A stretch of 63,684 nt of DNA from CANRPC01 sp964456095 (GTDB taxonomy: Bacteria; Bacillota_I; Bacilli_A; RFN20; CAG-449). The notes under the pieces were generated by a model. That model did not search any database. It had not been told where the DNA came from and saw only the letters and a list, made by a program, of their open reading frames with translations. The stretch covers positions 1 to 63,684 of the forward strand of contig CAYVZF010000003.1 of assembly GCA_964456095.1 (NCBI GenBank), written 5' to 3'. Of the stretch, positions 35,127-43,105 are shown in pieces. How positions within the stretch are numbered: position 1 is the stretch's first letter; each line of letters starts with the position of its first letter. The translations under genes were made by a program, and so were the position numbers.

Positions 35127-35531
35127 ATGCAAGTATATGAAATCAAAAATGATAATATTATTAAATTATATTCTTTATATTCAGAAAAAGGTTATTTTAA
35201 TAGTTTAGATGATTTTTCAAAAGATTTATTTAAGTTACAAAATAATCCAAATTCTTTTTTTAAAACATTAGTTATTGAAATTGATAATAAGATTGTTGCT
35301 TCTATTCAATACGGAAGAATGGAAGATGAAGGTATTATTAGATTGTTGCATTGTGATAACGATCATGGTAATAAATATATTAAAGAATTATTACTCAAAG
35401 CTACTTCATATTTTTATATGATTCATATTAATAAAATTAGAATTGATTCTTCTTTATGCGATAATTTTTTAGATAGTTTATATATCAAAGAAATACTTAA
35501 TAATTTTTCATTAAATAGTTTTATTAATTAG
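35127..35531 (+). CDS. Short GNAT-like acetyltransferase-type protein
   Basis: 134 residues with N-terminal helix-strand pattern (IIKLYSLYSEKGYF) and a central FKTLVIEIDNKIVASIQYG strand pair followed by EGIIRLLHCDNDHGNKYIKELL, where HGNKYIKELL sits at the place of the acetyl-CoA loop Q/R-x-x-G-x-G/A. The canonical glycine pattern is missing, so activity is doubtful. GAAGGGAG is the ribosome site. May be a diverged or decaying N-acetyltransferase. Confidence 0.45.
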   Translation: MQVYEIKNDNIIKLYSLYSEKGYFNSLDDFSKDLFKLQNNPNSFFKTLVIEIDNKIVASIQYGRMEDEGIIRLLHCDNDHGNKYIKELLLKATSYFYMIHINKIRIDSSLCDNFLDSLYIKEILNNFSLNSFIN

Positions 35532-35552
35532 ATAAAAAATGATGTGAATAAA

Positions 35553-35614
35553 AAAAATCCTCTAATTGTAATTAAATAAAAGTGTTAGTTACATATTATG
35601 GAGGATTTTTTTGT
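35553..35614. terminator. Bidirectional terminator
   Basis: AAAAAATCCTC and the matching GGAGGATTTTTT close a large hairpin between the convergent GNAT-like and CYTH genes. Confidence 0.65.
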
Positions 35615-35625
35615 TTTTAAATATA

Positions 35626-36201
35626 TTATTTGATTGTATTTAATGCTCTAGTTTGTTTAGAAAGTGTATTAATAGTATATTCACTAATGCCGACTTCTTT
35701 TAATACTTTATTAATTAATTTTTCAGCATGTTTCATTGATTGTGCTTCCATTTCTAATTCAAAGTCGATGTGTCCATTATATTCATTTCTATCTAATGAT
35801 AATGTTGCATCTTCAATTTTGTAGTCGATTCTATCTGTTTCTAATTTTGCTAGAATGATTAGTTCATTGACATTAAATCCTAATGTTTCTAAAAAGTTTT
35901 TTATTTCACCATTAGGGAAAATACCTTTTTGTTCATATTTTTCATAATCTTTCCATGAAATAATTTGATTCTTTTCTAGTAATCCTTCACTCATAGGAGC
36001 TTTTAGTGTTAATTCGAAATCATCTTTTTCTCTTATTCTTAATGCTAAATCATTTTGCTTTAGTATTTGTTCTTTGCTATCAATATAATAGTTTGTTTGT
36101 TTTAATCTACGATATTTTTCTAAACCTAAATAATTTACAATTGATTCATATTGTTCTTCTGTAAGTAATACTTTTGCTTCAATTTCAATATTTGAATTCA
36201 T
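35626..36201 (-). CDS. CYTH-domain phosphatase/cyclase-like protein
   Basis: 191 residues. N-terminal ExExK signature NIEIEAKVLL, DSKEQILKQNDLALRIREK, FELTLKAP, and EDATLSLDRNEYNGHIDFELEME follow the CYTH tunnel fold that binds triphosphates. In Bacillus a CYTH protein (YjbK) sits in the same region as NAD kinase; here it is divergent from nadK with a 77-base shared upstream region. Likely activity is triphosphatase (inorganic or thiamine), unproven. Confidence 0.88.
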   Translation of the reverse strand: MNSNIEIEAKVLLTEEQYESIVNYLGLEKYRRLKQTNYYIDSKEQILKQNDLALRIREKDDFELTLKAPMSEGLLEKNQIISWKDYEKYEQKGIFPNGEIKNFLETLGFNVNELIILAKLETDRIDYKIEDATLSLDRNEYNGHIDFELEMEAQSMKHAEKLINKVLKEVGISEYTINTLSKQTRALNTIK

Positions 36202-36278
36202 AAATAAATTCTCCTTTAATTTTTACGAAGTTATGATACAATAAATATATAAAAATTTCCATAAAAGGAGACTAACTA

Positions 36279-37061
36279 ATGAAATATTTTATTTGTACTA
36301 GAAATGATGTTAATTCAAAAAAAATTGAAGAAAAACTTCATTCTGTTTTAAGTGAAAATGGTTTTGTTATTGATGAGTCTAATCCTCAAATAGTAATTTC
36401 TTTAGGTGGGGATGGCACTTTTTTACGTGCTATACATAAGTATATAACTATGCTTGATACTGTTTCTTTTATTGGTATTCATACTGGTAAACTGGGTTTC
36501 TTTTGTGAATTTACGAGAAATGAAGTTCAAGAATTAATAGATTCTTTACTTAATAAAACACCTACAATTGTTGAACATAGATTAATTGAGATTAAATATA
36601 ACGATGATGTTTATTATGGAATAAATGAAGTAAGAGTTGAAAATCCGTATAATACTATGATTTGTAATGTATATGTTGATAATTGTTTATTAGAAAATTT
36701 TAGAGGTAATGGACTTAATTTTTCAACTTCTATTGGTTCATCAGCGTATAATAGATCTCTTGGAGGGCCACTTGTAATGCCAAATAGTGAAAGAATTATT
36801 ATCGGGGAAGTGGCATCTATAAATCATAATGCATATCGTTCATTGAATTCATTTTTAGTTTTAGATGAAAATAATCAAATTAGATTGCAAGGTAATTTTA
36901 AAAGATGTTTAATTGGATATGATCATTTATTTGTAAATGTTGAATCTAATATTATTACAGATGAGATAGTTGTTAAATTGTCTAGTAAGAAAATAAGATT
37001 ACTTCATTATAAAAATGTTGATTATATATATAGATTAAGAAAGGCTTTTGTCGCGGATTAG
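36279..37061 (+). CDS. nadK: NAD kinase
   Basis: Phosphorylates NAD to NADP using ATP or polyphosphate. GGDGTFLRAIHKY (catalytic Asp), HTGKLGFFCEF, and GLNFSTSIGSSAYNRSLGGP, the variant of the GSTAY motif, mark it. 260 residues. AAAAGGAG precedes the ATG. The next gene starts one base after its stop and is probably co-transcribed. Confidence 0.94.
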   Translation: MKYFICTRNDVNSKKIEEKLHSVLSENGFVIDESNPQIVISLGGDGTFLRAIHKYITMLDTVSFIGIHTGKLGFFCEFTRNEVQELIDSLLNKTPTIVEHRLIEIKYNDDVYYGINEVRVENPYNTMICNVYVDNCLLENFRGNGLNFSTSIGSSAYNRSLGGPLVMPNSERIIIGEVASINHNAYRSLNSFLVLDENNQIRLQGNFKRCLIGYDHLFVNVESNIITDEIVVKLSSKKIRLLHYKNVDYIYRLRKAFVAD

Positions 37062-37062
37062 T

Positions 37063-37425
37063 ATGGATAAGATATTTGATTTTGTAAAAAATAATGCGAT
37101 TGCTTGTATAGTATGTTTAGTAATATTAGTAGTATTAGTAGTTGTATTATTAATTGTTTTATTTCTATTAAAGAATAAAAATAGAAATAAGGAAGATAAA
37201 GGAATATGTGAAAATATTTTGCTATTTCTTGGTGGTAAGCAAAATATTTCATTTATTGAAGCAAAAGGATCTCGTTTAGTTGTATCTTTAATTAATAAAG
37301 AATTAATAAACGATGAAGAGTTAAAAAAACTTGGTGTAACTTCAATTTTAAAGATGAGTAATAAGATTACACTTGTTATTGGTAATATTTCTCAAAAAAT
37401 AGTAGAAGTATATAATAATCAATAA
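37063..37425 (+). CDS. Membrane-anchored PTS EIIB-like domain without the active Cys
   Basis: 120 residues: one strong membrane helix (about 12-35), then a glucose-type EIIB domain (ENILLFLGGKQNI, EAKGSRLVVSL, LKKLGVTSILKMSNKITLVI). In true EIIB the motif is D-A-C-x-T-R-L-R with a phosphorylated Cys; here that position is AKGSR, so no phosphoryl transfer is expected. Free membrane-bound EIIB-like proteins are known in Mollicutes (I recall Mycoplasma MG129). It could be a sensor or scaffold. ATG 37063 directly follows nadK; its ribosome site is weak. Confidence 0.7.
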   Translation: MDKIFDFVKNNAIACIVCLVILVVLVVVLLIVLFLLKNKNRNKEDKGICENILLFLGGKQNISFIEAKGSRLVVSLINKELINDEELKKLGVTSILKMSNKITLVIGNISQKIVEVYNNQ

Positions 37426-37643
37426 TATTTATTATATGGATAATTCTGATATGGATATGTCGGAAAATTATAGTAATTATTAGGTAACTGAGGATATTGA
37501 TAGTAAGGATAAGGGGTATAAGTAGGTCTATTTATAGATGGTGCGATTAATCCACCTAAAAGTACGCCTCCTAAAAAAGGAAGAAGTACTCCAACTTGTC
37601 TATCATCATTTTCTTCTTTATAGAACGGATATAAATATTTCAT
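37419..37643 (-). CDS. Tyr/Pro-rich small protein, possible spore-coat type
   Basis: 74 residues. N-terminal YPFYKEENDDRQVGVLLPFL, a hydrophobic Gly-rich stretch GGVLLGGLIAP, then a tail with about 15 Tyr and 10 Pro (YPYYQYPQLP and similar). Such tyrosine-rich tails are common in spore coat and crust proteins, but no family is certain. AGGGAGG is the ribosome site, partly inside the hairpin at 37641-37681. Its last 7 bases overlap the end of the EIIB-like gene on the other strand. Confidence 0.6.
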   Translation of the reverse strand: MKYLYPFYKEENDDRQVGVLLPFLGGVLLGGLIAPSINRPTYTPYPYYQYPQLPNNYYNFPTYPYQNYPYNKYY

Positions 37644-37681
37644 AAAAAAACCTCCCTTATATTTTATGGGAAGTTTTTTTT
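37641..37681 (-). terminator. Hairpin between maf and the Tyr-rich gene
   Basis: On the minus strand AAAACTTCCC and GGGAGGTTTT pair with one G-U and are followed by T residues that run into the next ATG. It can end the maf transcript and, if read through, also hides the AGGGAGG ribosome site of the downstream gene. Confidence 0.6.
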
Positions 37682-37684
37682 CGA

Positions 37685-38233
37685 TTATAGTTTTATGCCC
37701 AAGTTTATTAAATCTTTTTTTAAATCATCTATAGGTAAACCAATAATATTATTAATATCACCTGTAAATGATTTTACTAAATTATATTTTTTATCTTGAA
37801 TTCCATATGCTCCAGCTTTATCAAGTGGAGAACCAGTTTTAATGTATTCTTCAATTAATGAATTACTTAATTTATTAAATGTTACTTTTGATTCTATTTT
37901 TCTAGTTAAGCAAATATTTTTATTTTTATTATATATCGTGTAATAAGTTATAACAGAATGCGTGTTATTTGAAAGCATATTAAGCATTTGTTTTGCTTTT
38001 TTGTTATTATCTGGTTTTCCAAGAATTATATCATTAAAATAAACTAATGTATCTGCCGCTATAACTAGGGAATCTTGATAAATATCACCTATTTCTTTTG
38101 CCTTAACGATTGATAATTCTTCTTTTTTATATCCATTTTCATTAATTTGTGATGGGATAATATCAAAATTATTAATTATTCTATTTAGTAATTCTTTTCT
38201 ACGTGGAGATTTTGATGCTAGTATTATTCTCAT
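37685..38233 (-). CDS. maf: Maf-family nucleotide pyrophosphatase
   Basis: House-cleaning NTP pyrophosphatase, also linked to septum formation. ILASKSPRRKELL (phosphate loop), IAADTLVYF, GSPLDKAGAYGIQ and NIIGLP are conserved. 182 residues. Its ATG overlaps the RNase J stop (ATGA, four bases), so they are co-translated on the minus strand. Confidence 0.92.
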   Translation of the reverse strand: MRIILASKSPRRKELLNRIINNFDIIPSQINENGYKKEELSIVKAKEIGDIYQDSLVIAADTLVYFNDIILGKPDNNKKAKQMLNMLSNNTHSVITYYTIYNKNKNICLTRKIESKVTFNKLSNSLIEEYIKTGSPLDKAGAYGIQDKKYNLVKSFTGDINNIIGLPIDDLKKDLINLGIKL

Positions 38234-39921
38234 TTTACATTCTTATTCATGATAAGAGGAATTACCATCGGTTTTCTTTTTGTTTTAGTATATATTGATT
38301 TTGCAACATTTGTTTTAATTGTGTTTTTTATTTCAGAAAATGTTGTTTTATTTTGTAAAAGTAAATTTAATTCCTCTAATAAATTCTCTTTAACATATGT
38401 TAACATTTTCATACATTTTTCATCCATATGCATAAATCCGCATGTTTCAATTATTGGTTCACTAAGTAAGGTATTTGTTCTTGAATCAAGTGTAATCATA
38501 ACTGCAATTAAACCTTCTGTTGAAAGTAGCTCTCTATCTTTAATAACTGCGAGAGAAAGCCCATTGATGTCTTTTCCATCTAAGAATATATCATCTGTTG
38601 GAAGTTTCCTTCCTTCTGTAATTTTATGTCGATTTAATAATAATGTATCACCATTACTTAATACAAATGTATTTTCTTTTGGAATGCCTAATGATGTAGC
38701 AAGCTCTGCATGCATTCTTAACATTCTATATTCACCGTGAACTGGCATAAAGTATTTAGGTTTTACTAATTTTAACATTAAACGTAATTCTTGCCTTGAT
38801 GGGTGACCTGATGCATGTAAATTTGCAAGTATTGTATTTGTCAATACATTCGCGCCTGCACGAGTTAATTGGTTAACAATTTTATTTACAGATGCTGTAT
38901 TTCCAGGAATTGGTGATGATGAAAAGACAACTGTATCTCCCGGTTGTATGCTTAATGCAGCATGCTCTCCATTTGCTATTCGTGATAAAGCCGCGAGTGG
39001 CTCACCTTGTGAACCAGTACAAATAATACATAAGTCACTACTTTTAACATTTTTAATGTTTTCAGGAGATAAAATTGCTGAATCAGGTATTGTTATATAT
39101 CCATATTCACGTGCTAGATTAATTGTCGACTCCATAGATCTACCTAAAATAACAATTTTTCTCTTGTATTTAATACAACCTTCAACTATTTGTTGTACAC
39201 GGCTTACATTACTTGAAAATGTAGAGATAATAAGTCTTCCAGGAGTTTTCGCAAATATTTCATTAATTGAAGAAATAACGCTTCTTTCTGATGGTGTAAA
39301 TCCTTCTCTTTCAACGTTTGTTGAATCCGATAACAATAAGTCGACACCTTCTTCGCCTAAACGAGCGATTTTGTTTAAAGAAATATCTTTTGAAACAGGT
39401 GTTAAATCGATTTTAAAATCACCAGTTGTCATAATTCTTCCTTGTTGTGTATCAACACATATTCCATAACAATCTGGTATAGAGTGAGTCATATGGAAGA
39501 ATTGAACAGTAAAATTATCTCTTATGTTAACAACCATTTCTTCATCGATTTCTACAATTTTAATTTTATCTCTTATATTACTTTTAGCTAATTTAGATCT
39601 AATTAATGCTGCAGCAAGTTTTGGAGCATAAATAACAGGAATGAATACATTTTGTAATAAAAATGGGATGCCTCCAATATGATCTTCGTGACCATGAGTT
39701 ATAAATAACGCTCTAATTTTGCTTCTAACATTTTTAAGATGTGTATAATCTGGAATAACATAATTTACTCCAAATATACTTTCTTCTGGGAACATTACTC
39801 CAGCATCAATTATTATTAAATCGTTTTCGTCTTCTATACAATAAGTATTTTTTCCGACCTCACCAAGACCACCTAATGCATAAATTTGCACAGGTGAATT
39901 AAGATAATAAACTTTTTCCAT
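38230..39921 (-). CDS. rnjA: Ribonuclease J
   Basis: Metallo-beta-lactamase fold RNase with 5'-exonuclease and endonuclease activity. FITHGHEDHIGGIPF (zinc ligands), MTHSIPDCYG, TGDFKID, LSDSTNVEREG, beta-CASP TGSQGEPLAALSRIA, and ANLHASGHPSR are present. I start at ATG 39921 because AAAGGAG lies directly upstream; a TTG at 39972 would add 17 residues lacking any ribosome site. About 563 residues, typical of RnjA/RnjB. Only one copy is seen here. Confidence 0.94.
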   Translation of the reverse strand: MEKVYYLNSPVQIYALGGLGEVGKNTYCIEDENDLIIIDAGVMFPEESIFGVNYVIPDYTHLKNVRSKIRALFITHGHEDHIGGIPFLLQNVFIPVIYAPKLAAALIRSKLAKSNIRDKIKIVEIDEEMVVNIRDNFTVQFFHMTHSIPDCYGICVDTQQGRIMTTGDFKIDLTPVSKDISLNKIARLGEEGVDLLLSDSTNVEREGFTPSERSVISSINEIFAKTPGRLIISTFSSNVSRVQQIVEGCIKYKRKIVILGRSMESTINLAREYGYITIPDSAILSPENIKNVKSSDLCIICTGSQGEPLAALSRIANGEHAALSIQPGDTVVFSSSPIPGNTASVNKIVNQLTRAGANVLTNTILANLHASGHPSRQELRLMLKLVKPKYFMPVHGEYRMLRMHAELATSLGIPKENTFVLSNGDTLLLNRHKITEGRKLPTDDIFLDGKDINGLSLAVIKDRELLSTEGLIAVMITLDSRTNTLLSEPIIETCGFMHMDEKCMKMLTYVKENLLEELNLLLQNKTTFSEIKNTIKTNVAKSIYTKTKRKPMVIPLIMNKNVK

Positions 39922-39981
39922 ATTAAATTTTGCTCCTTTACTTTTGGAATTATTTGTATTTGCTTTGTTCAATTGTAATTA

Positions 39982-40018
39982 TAAAGAAAAGTCTCCTAAA
40001 TTAAAAGGAGATTTTATA
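39982..40018 (-). terminator. Terminator of def
   Basis: On the minus strand AAAATCTCCT and AGGAGACTTTT form a stem with one bulge, followed by a T-rich tail. It separates def from the RNase J gene. Confidence 0.55.
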
Positions 40019-40046
40019 TTTATATTTATTATTTTATGCTTTACTC

Positions 40047-40589
40047 TTAGATTAATTCAGAATTCGATTTAATTTCAAAAGGATTCTTCTTATTAATCCT
40101 ATCATAATATAAAATTCCACTTAAATGATCTATTTCGTGTTGTAATACAATAGCTTCGTAGCCTTTAGCATTAAATGTAACATTTTCTTTTTTTATTGCA
40201 TCATATGCTTTGACTGTAATTTTATTGTAACGATAGACATATCCTTGTATATCATTTTTTACCGATAAACAACCTTCGCCAGATTTTATTGCGATTAATC
40301 TTGTTGAATTTGAAATTATTTTTGGATTAACTAATGCGTGTTTAATTTCTTTGTCATTTTCATCAATAAAATAGATAGCTATCATTTTTTTATTAACACC
40401 TATTTGAGGTGCTGCAAGACCAACTCCAGATCTTATATTATGTTTTTTAATATATTCTTCATCTTGTGATTTGATAATGTAATCAAGCATACTAAAAATA
40501 ATGTCTTCATCATTTTTTGAAAGTGGTGTGACTACATCTTGATTTTCTTTTCTTAGTTCCTTTTTTGAATCGTCTAATATTTTTAACAT
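40047..40589 (-). CDS. def: Peptide deformylase
   Basis: Removes formyl from nascent protein starts. All three motifs: GVGLAAPQIG, EGCLSV (metal Cys) and QHEIDHLSG (metal His and catalytic Glu). 180 residues, the longer type II-like form with an insertion around 40-60. GAGGTTTT precedes the start. Confidence 0.95.
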   Translation of the reverse strand: MLKILDDSKKELRKENQDVVTPLSKNDEDIIFSMLDYIIKSQDEEYIKKHNIRSGVGLAAPQIGVNKKMIAIYFIDENDKEIKHALVNPKIISNSTRLIAIKSGEGCLSVKNDIQGYVYRYNKITVKAYDAIKKENVTFNAKGYEAIVLQHEIDHLSGILYYDRINKKNPFEIKSNSELI

Positions 40590-40689
40590 TTTTAAAACCT
40601 CAATAAATATACTATCAAAATTGTATTAATACTTCAAGATTGTAAAAATATAAAAAATGTTACTTGAATGTTATTTGAAAGAAGTAAAT

Positions 40690-40726
40690 ACAACAATAAT
40701 TACAAATTATTAAATTGTTGTTTTTT
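40690..40726 (+). terminator. Plus-strand hairpin with T run in an intergenic space
   Basis: ACAACAAT (40690-40697) and ATTGTTGT (40714-40721) pair and are followed by TTTTT on the plus strand only. No plus-strand gene precedes it, so it could end a small RNA starting around 40600, or be chance. Confidence 0.3.
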
Positions 40727-40743
40727 AAAAGATGATAATAAAA

Positions 40744-40772
40744 AAGTACTTATAGTTAAACCATAAATACTT
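40744..40772 (-). terminator. Terminator of the YjcZ-like gene
   Basis: On the minus strand AAGTATTTATGG and CTATAAGTACTT form a 12-base stem with G-U pairs, then a T run. Confidence 0.65.
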
Positions 40773-40797
40773 TGATATGCATAGTAATAGGAACTTT

Positions 40798-40998
40798 TTA
40801 ACAAGAACAATAACACTTATTGTTACAGCCACAAGAATTAGAATTATTTGAACATGATCCGAAATTACCTGCACTTATTATAACTAAAAGGATAAATATT
40901 ACTAGAATAAAAGCAAATACTCCACCCCAGTTTCCTCCTGATTGTTGATAAGGATATGTATATCCTCCTTGTTGACAGCCATAATTTGTATAATACAT
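40798..40998 (-). CDS. YjcZ-like small sporulation-associated membrane peptide
   Basis: 66 residues. Gly/Tyr/Gln-rich start (YYTNYGCQQGGYTYPYQQ), one membrane helix GGVFAFILVIFILLVIISAG that matches the YjcZ consensus pattern, and a Cys/Asn-rich tail with six Cys (for example SCGCNNKCYCSC). YjcZ-type peptides are found in spore formers. GGAGGTGTGT fixes the ATG at 40998; an ATG 18 bases earlier lies inside that site. Divergent from ylbD. Confidence 0.7.
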   Translation of the reverse strand: MYYTNYGCQQGGYTYPYQQSGGNWGGVFAFILVIFILLVIISAGNFGSCSNNSNSCGCNNKCYCSC

Positions 40999-41102
40999 AT
41001 ACACACCTCCATTCATCTTATAATATGCAAATAAAAAAAATGTGTATAAAAAAAGTTACTTTTATTTTTTTTAGCATACATTAAAATGGGTGAATATAAA
41101 TT

Positions 41103-41471
41103 ATGAATACTTTTGATGAGTTTAGAGAATTTGTTAAAAATAAGCCATTTTTAAAAGATAAAGTAAGAAATAAAGAATATTCATGGCAAGAACTATATGA
41201 AAGATATGATTTATATGGCCCTGATGATGAAGTTTTTAAAGAAGATGTGATTAATGAAGAAGAAAACAATAAAGAAAAAGAAAATAATGAAACTGAAGGA
41301 TTTTCTTCTATTTTAGGATTATTATCCGGACTTGATATGGATAAAATATCTGATAGCTTGTCGAGTATGAAAAAAGTTCTTAACATTTTAGCGGAAGTAA
41401 CAAAAAAAGAAGATGATACTTCTTTTTCTAAAAAAAATAAAAGTAGACCATATATGAAAGAAGATGATTAG
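41103..41471 (+). CDS. ylbD: YlbD-like putative spore coat protein
   Basis: 122 residues. N-terminal FDEFREFVKNKPFLKDKVR, then SWQELYERYDLYGPDD, is the YlbD start pattern (FVKxHP...EVR...WQELYEEW). An acidic Glu/Asn-rich middle, a helix FSSILGLLSGLDMDKI and a basic tail follow. It opens a block with ylbE, ylbF, rsmD and coaD in Bacillus order. The function in coat assembly is inherited from annotation of the Bacillus protein. Confidence 0.75.
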   Translation: MNTFDEFREFVKNKPFLKDKVRNKEYSWQELYERYDLYGPDDEVFKEDVINEEENNKEKENNETEGFSSILGLLSGLDMDKISDSLSSMKKVLNILAEVTKKEDDTSFSKKNKSRPYMKEDD

Positions 41472-41681
41472 ATGAGGGATGATTTATTAATGAAATTGGA
41501 AAAAGATGAAGATTATTTTTATTATTTAAGAGAAAATCCTAAATGGCATAAGATATTATGTAGAGATCCAGAAGAGTTTTCGTCTTTTTTAGAAGAATAC
41601 AAACTTAAAAGAAGAAAAAGATTAGTTGATAAAATAGATGATATCTCTATGATGATAACTCTTGCAAAAGAACTGATGTAG
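41472..41681 (+). CDS. ylbE: YlbE-like protein
   Basis: 69 residues. YFYYLRENPKWHKILCRDPEE matches the F-x-R-E-Q-P-x-W-Y-R-x-L-x-R-x-P core of YlbE. Starts right after the ylbD stop. An internal ATG at 41490 is possible but would lose the conserved MRxD start. Function unknown; genomic position links it to sporulation genes. Confidence 0.7.
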   Translation: MRDDLLMKLEKDEDYFYYLRENPKWHKILCRDPEEFSSFLEEYKLKRRKRLVDKIDDISMMITLAKELM

Positions 41682-41734
41682 TAAATTATTGTTTTAAAAA
41701 AATTATAGTGTTAATATTTATGTGGTGATTCTAA

Positions 41735-42091
41735 ATGGATGCGTATCAAGAAGCTTTAATAAAAATGACAGAATTAATAAGAAATAGAAGTGAAATTGTT
41801 GAAATAAAGAAAGTTGAAGATGAAATATTTTCTAATAAAGATATACTTCCATTTATTATTAATTTTAACAAAATGCAAGAAGAGTATGATTTTGTTCTTA
41901 ATCATTTTAAAAATGATGAAGAAAAAGTAAATATTGCGAGAAAGAATTTGATTTATGCTAAAAGAAAAATGGATAAATTAGAGTTAATAAAAAAATATAA
42001 TGAATTGTATGAAATAATTATAAAGGAGACATTATATTTAGAAACAAAATTAAAAGAAATTATTAATGATGGAGATAATATAAAGTGTTAA
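41735..42091 (+). CDS. ylbF: YlbF/YmcA-family protein (RicF-like)
   Basis: 118 residues, helical hairpin protein of the YlbF family. In Bacillus YlbF works with YmcA and YaaT on RNase Y control, competence and sporulation. Visible: IRNRSEIVEIKKVEDEI, and a long second helix NIARKNLIYAKRKMDKLE. TGTGGTGA precedes the ATG. The usual ylbG gene after it is missing. Overlaps rsmD by seven bases. Confidence 0.75.
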   Translation: MDAYQEALIKMTELIRNRSEIVEIKKVEDEIFSNKDILPFIINFNKMQEEYDFVLNHFKNDEEKVNIARKNLIYAKRKMDKLELIKKYNELYEIIIKETLYLETKLKEIINDGDNIKC

Positions 42092-42651
42092 GAATCATTT
42101 CAGGGAAGTATAGACATTTAAAAATTGAAACACCTAATACAGATAAAACAAGACCCACTACTGATAGAGTAAGAGAAGCTTTGATGTCAGCGCTTGGTGA
42201 TAAATTAATAGGGGCATGTATTTTAGATTTATTCGCAGGTTCTGGAGCATTAGGACTTGAGTCATTATCAAGAGGTGCAAAAAACGCATACTTTATAGAT
42301 AAATCTAAAGACGCAATTAAAACTATTAAGATGAATCTTAATAATTTAAAAGAAAATAATGCATGTGTATTAATGCTATCTTATGATAAAGCACTTAATT
42401 ATTTTAAAGAAAAAAGTATTAAATTTGATATAGTTTTTTTAGATCCACCATATAAAATGAAAGAAGTATATAAAGAAGTTAGAAATAAACTTATTGAATA
42501 TTCATTATTACAGGATGGTGCAGTCATTGTAGAAGAATCTAATGAAAAGTTTATAGGAGAATATGGAGTATCTAAAGATTATAAATATGGCACAGTTCAT
42601 ATTCGTATTACAAAGGAGTTAATTTATGAAAATAGCAATCTATCCAGGTAG
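42085..42651 (+). CDS. rsmD: 16S rRNA (guanine966-N2)-methyltransferase
   Basis: SAM-dependent methyltransferase for the small ribosomal subunit. GKYRHLKIETP, DKTRPTTDRVREAL, SAM loop LDLFAGSGALGLESLSRGA and catalytic FLDPPY are conserved. 188 residues. GTG start at 42085 after GGAGAT. Overlaps coaD by 26 bases. Confidence 0.93.
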   Translation: MLRIISGKYRHLKIETPNTDKTRPTTDRVREALMSALGDKLIGACILDLFAGSGALGLESLSRGAKNAYFIDKSKDAIKTIKMNLNNLKENNACVLMLSYDKALNYFKEKSIKFDIVFLDPPYKMKEVYKEVRNKLIEYSLLQDGAVIVEESNEKFIGEYGVSKDYKYGTVHIRITKELIYENSNLSR

Positions 42652-43105
42652 TTTCGATCCAATTACTAATGGACATGTCGATATAGCAAAAAGAGCATTA
42701 AAATTATTTGATAAGTTATATATTTGTATAGCTAATAATCCAATGAAAAATTATTTTTTTAGTGTCGATGAAAGAATTTCATTAGTAAAAGAAACTTTTA
42801 AGGATTATAGCAATATTGAAGTTATATTTACAAATGATTTAATTATTAATGCTGCGAAAAAAGTCGGAGCAAACGCTATTATAAGAGGACTTCGTGCGGT
42901 TACTGATTTTGAGTTTGAGTTACAATTATCCGCGGGTAATAGTTATATTGATAATGATATTGAAACTGTTTTCTTTATGACTTCAACAGGACTTAGTTTT
43001 ATATCATCATCATCTGTTAAAGAATTTGCTAGCCATCACGTTGATGTTAGTAACTTAGTTCCATATTCTGTTAATAAGGCATTAATAGAAAAATATAAAA
43101 AATAA
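42626..43105 (+). CDS. coaD: Phosphopantetheine adenylyltransferase
   Basis: Fourth step of coenzyme A synthesis. YPGSFDPITNGHVDIAKRA (TxGH ATP site), the central RGLRAVTDFEFE and C-terminal STGLSFISSSSVKEFA are typical. 159 residues. Located after rsmD as in most Firmicutes, and convergent with ylbJ. Confidence 0.96.
   Translation: MKIAIYPGSFDPITNGHVDIAKRALKLFDKLYICIANNPMKNYFFSVDERISLVKETFKDYSNIEVIFTNDLIINAAKKVGANAIIRGLRAVTDFEFELQLSAGNSYIDNDIETVFFMTSTGLSFISSSSVKEFASHHVDVSNLVPYSVNKALIEKYKK

Noticed and set aside
38948..39469. 173-codon plus-strand open frame
   Set aside because: Antisense shadow of RNase J, whose catalytic motifs are intact.
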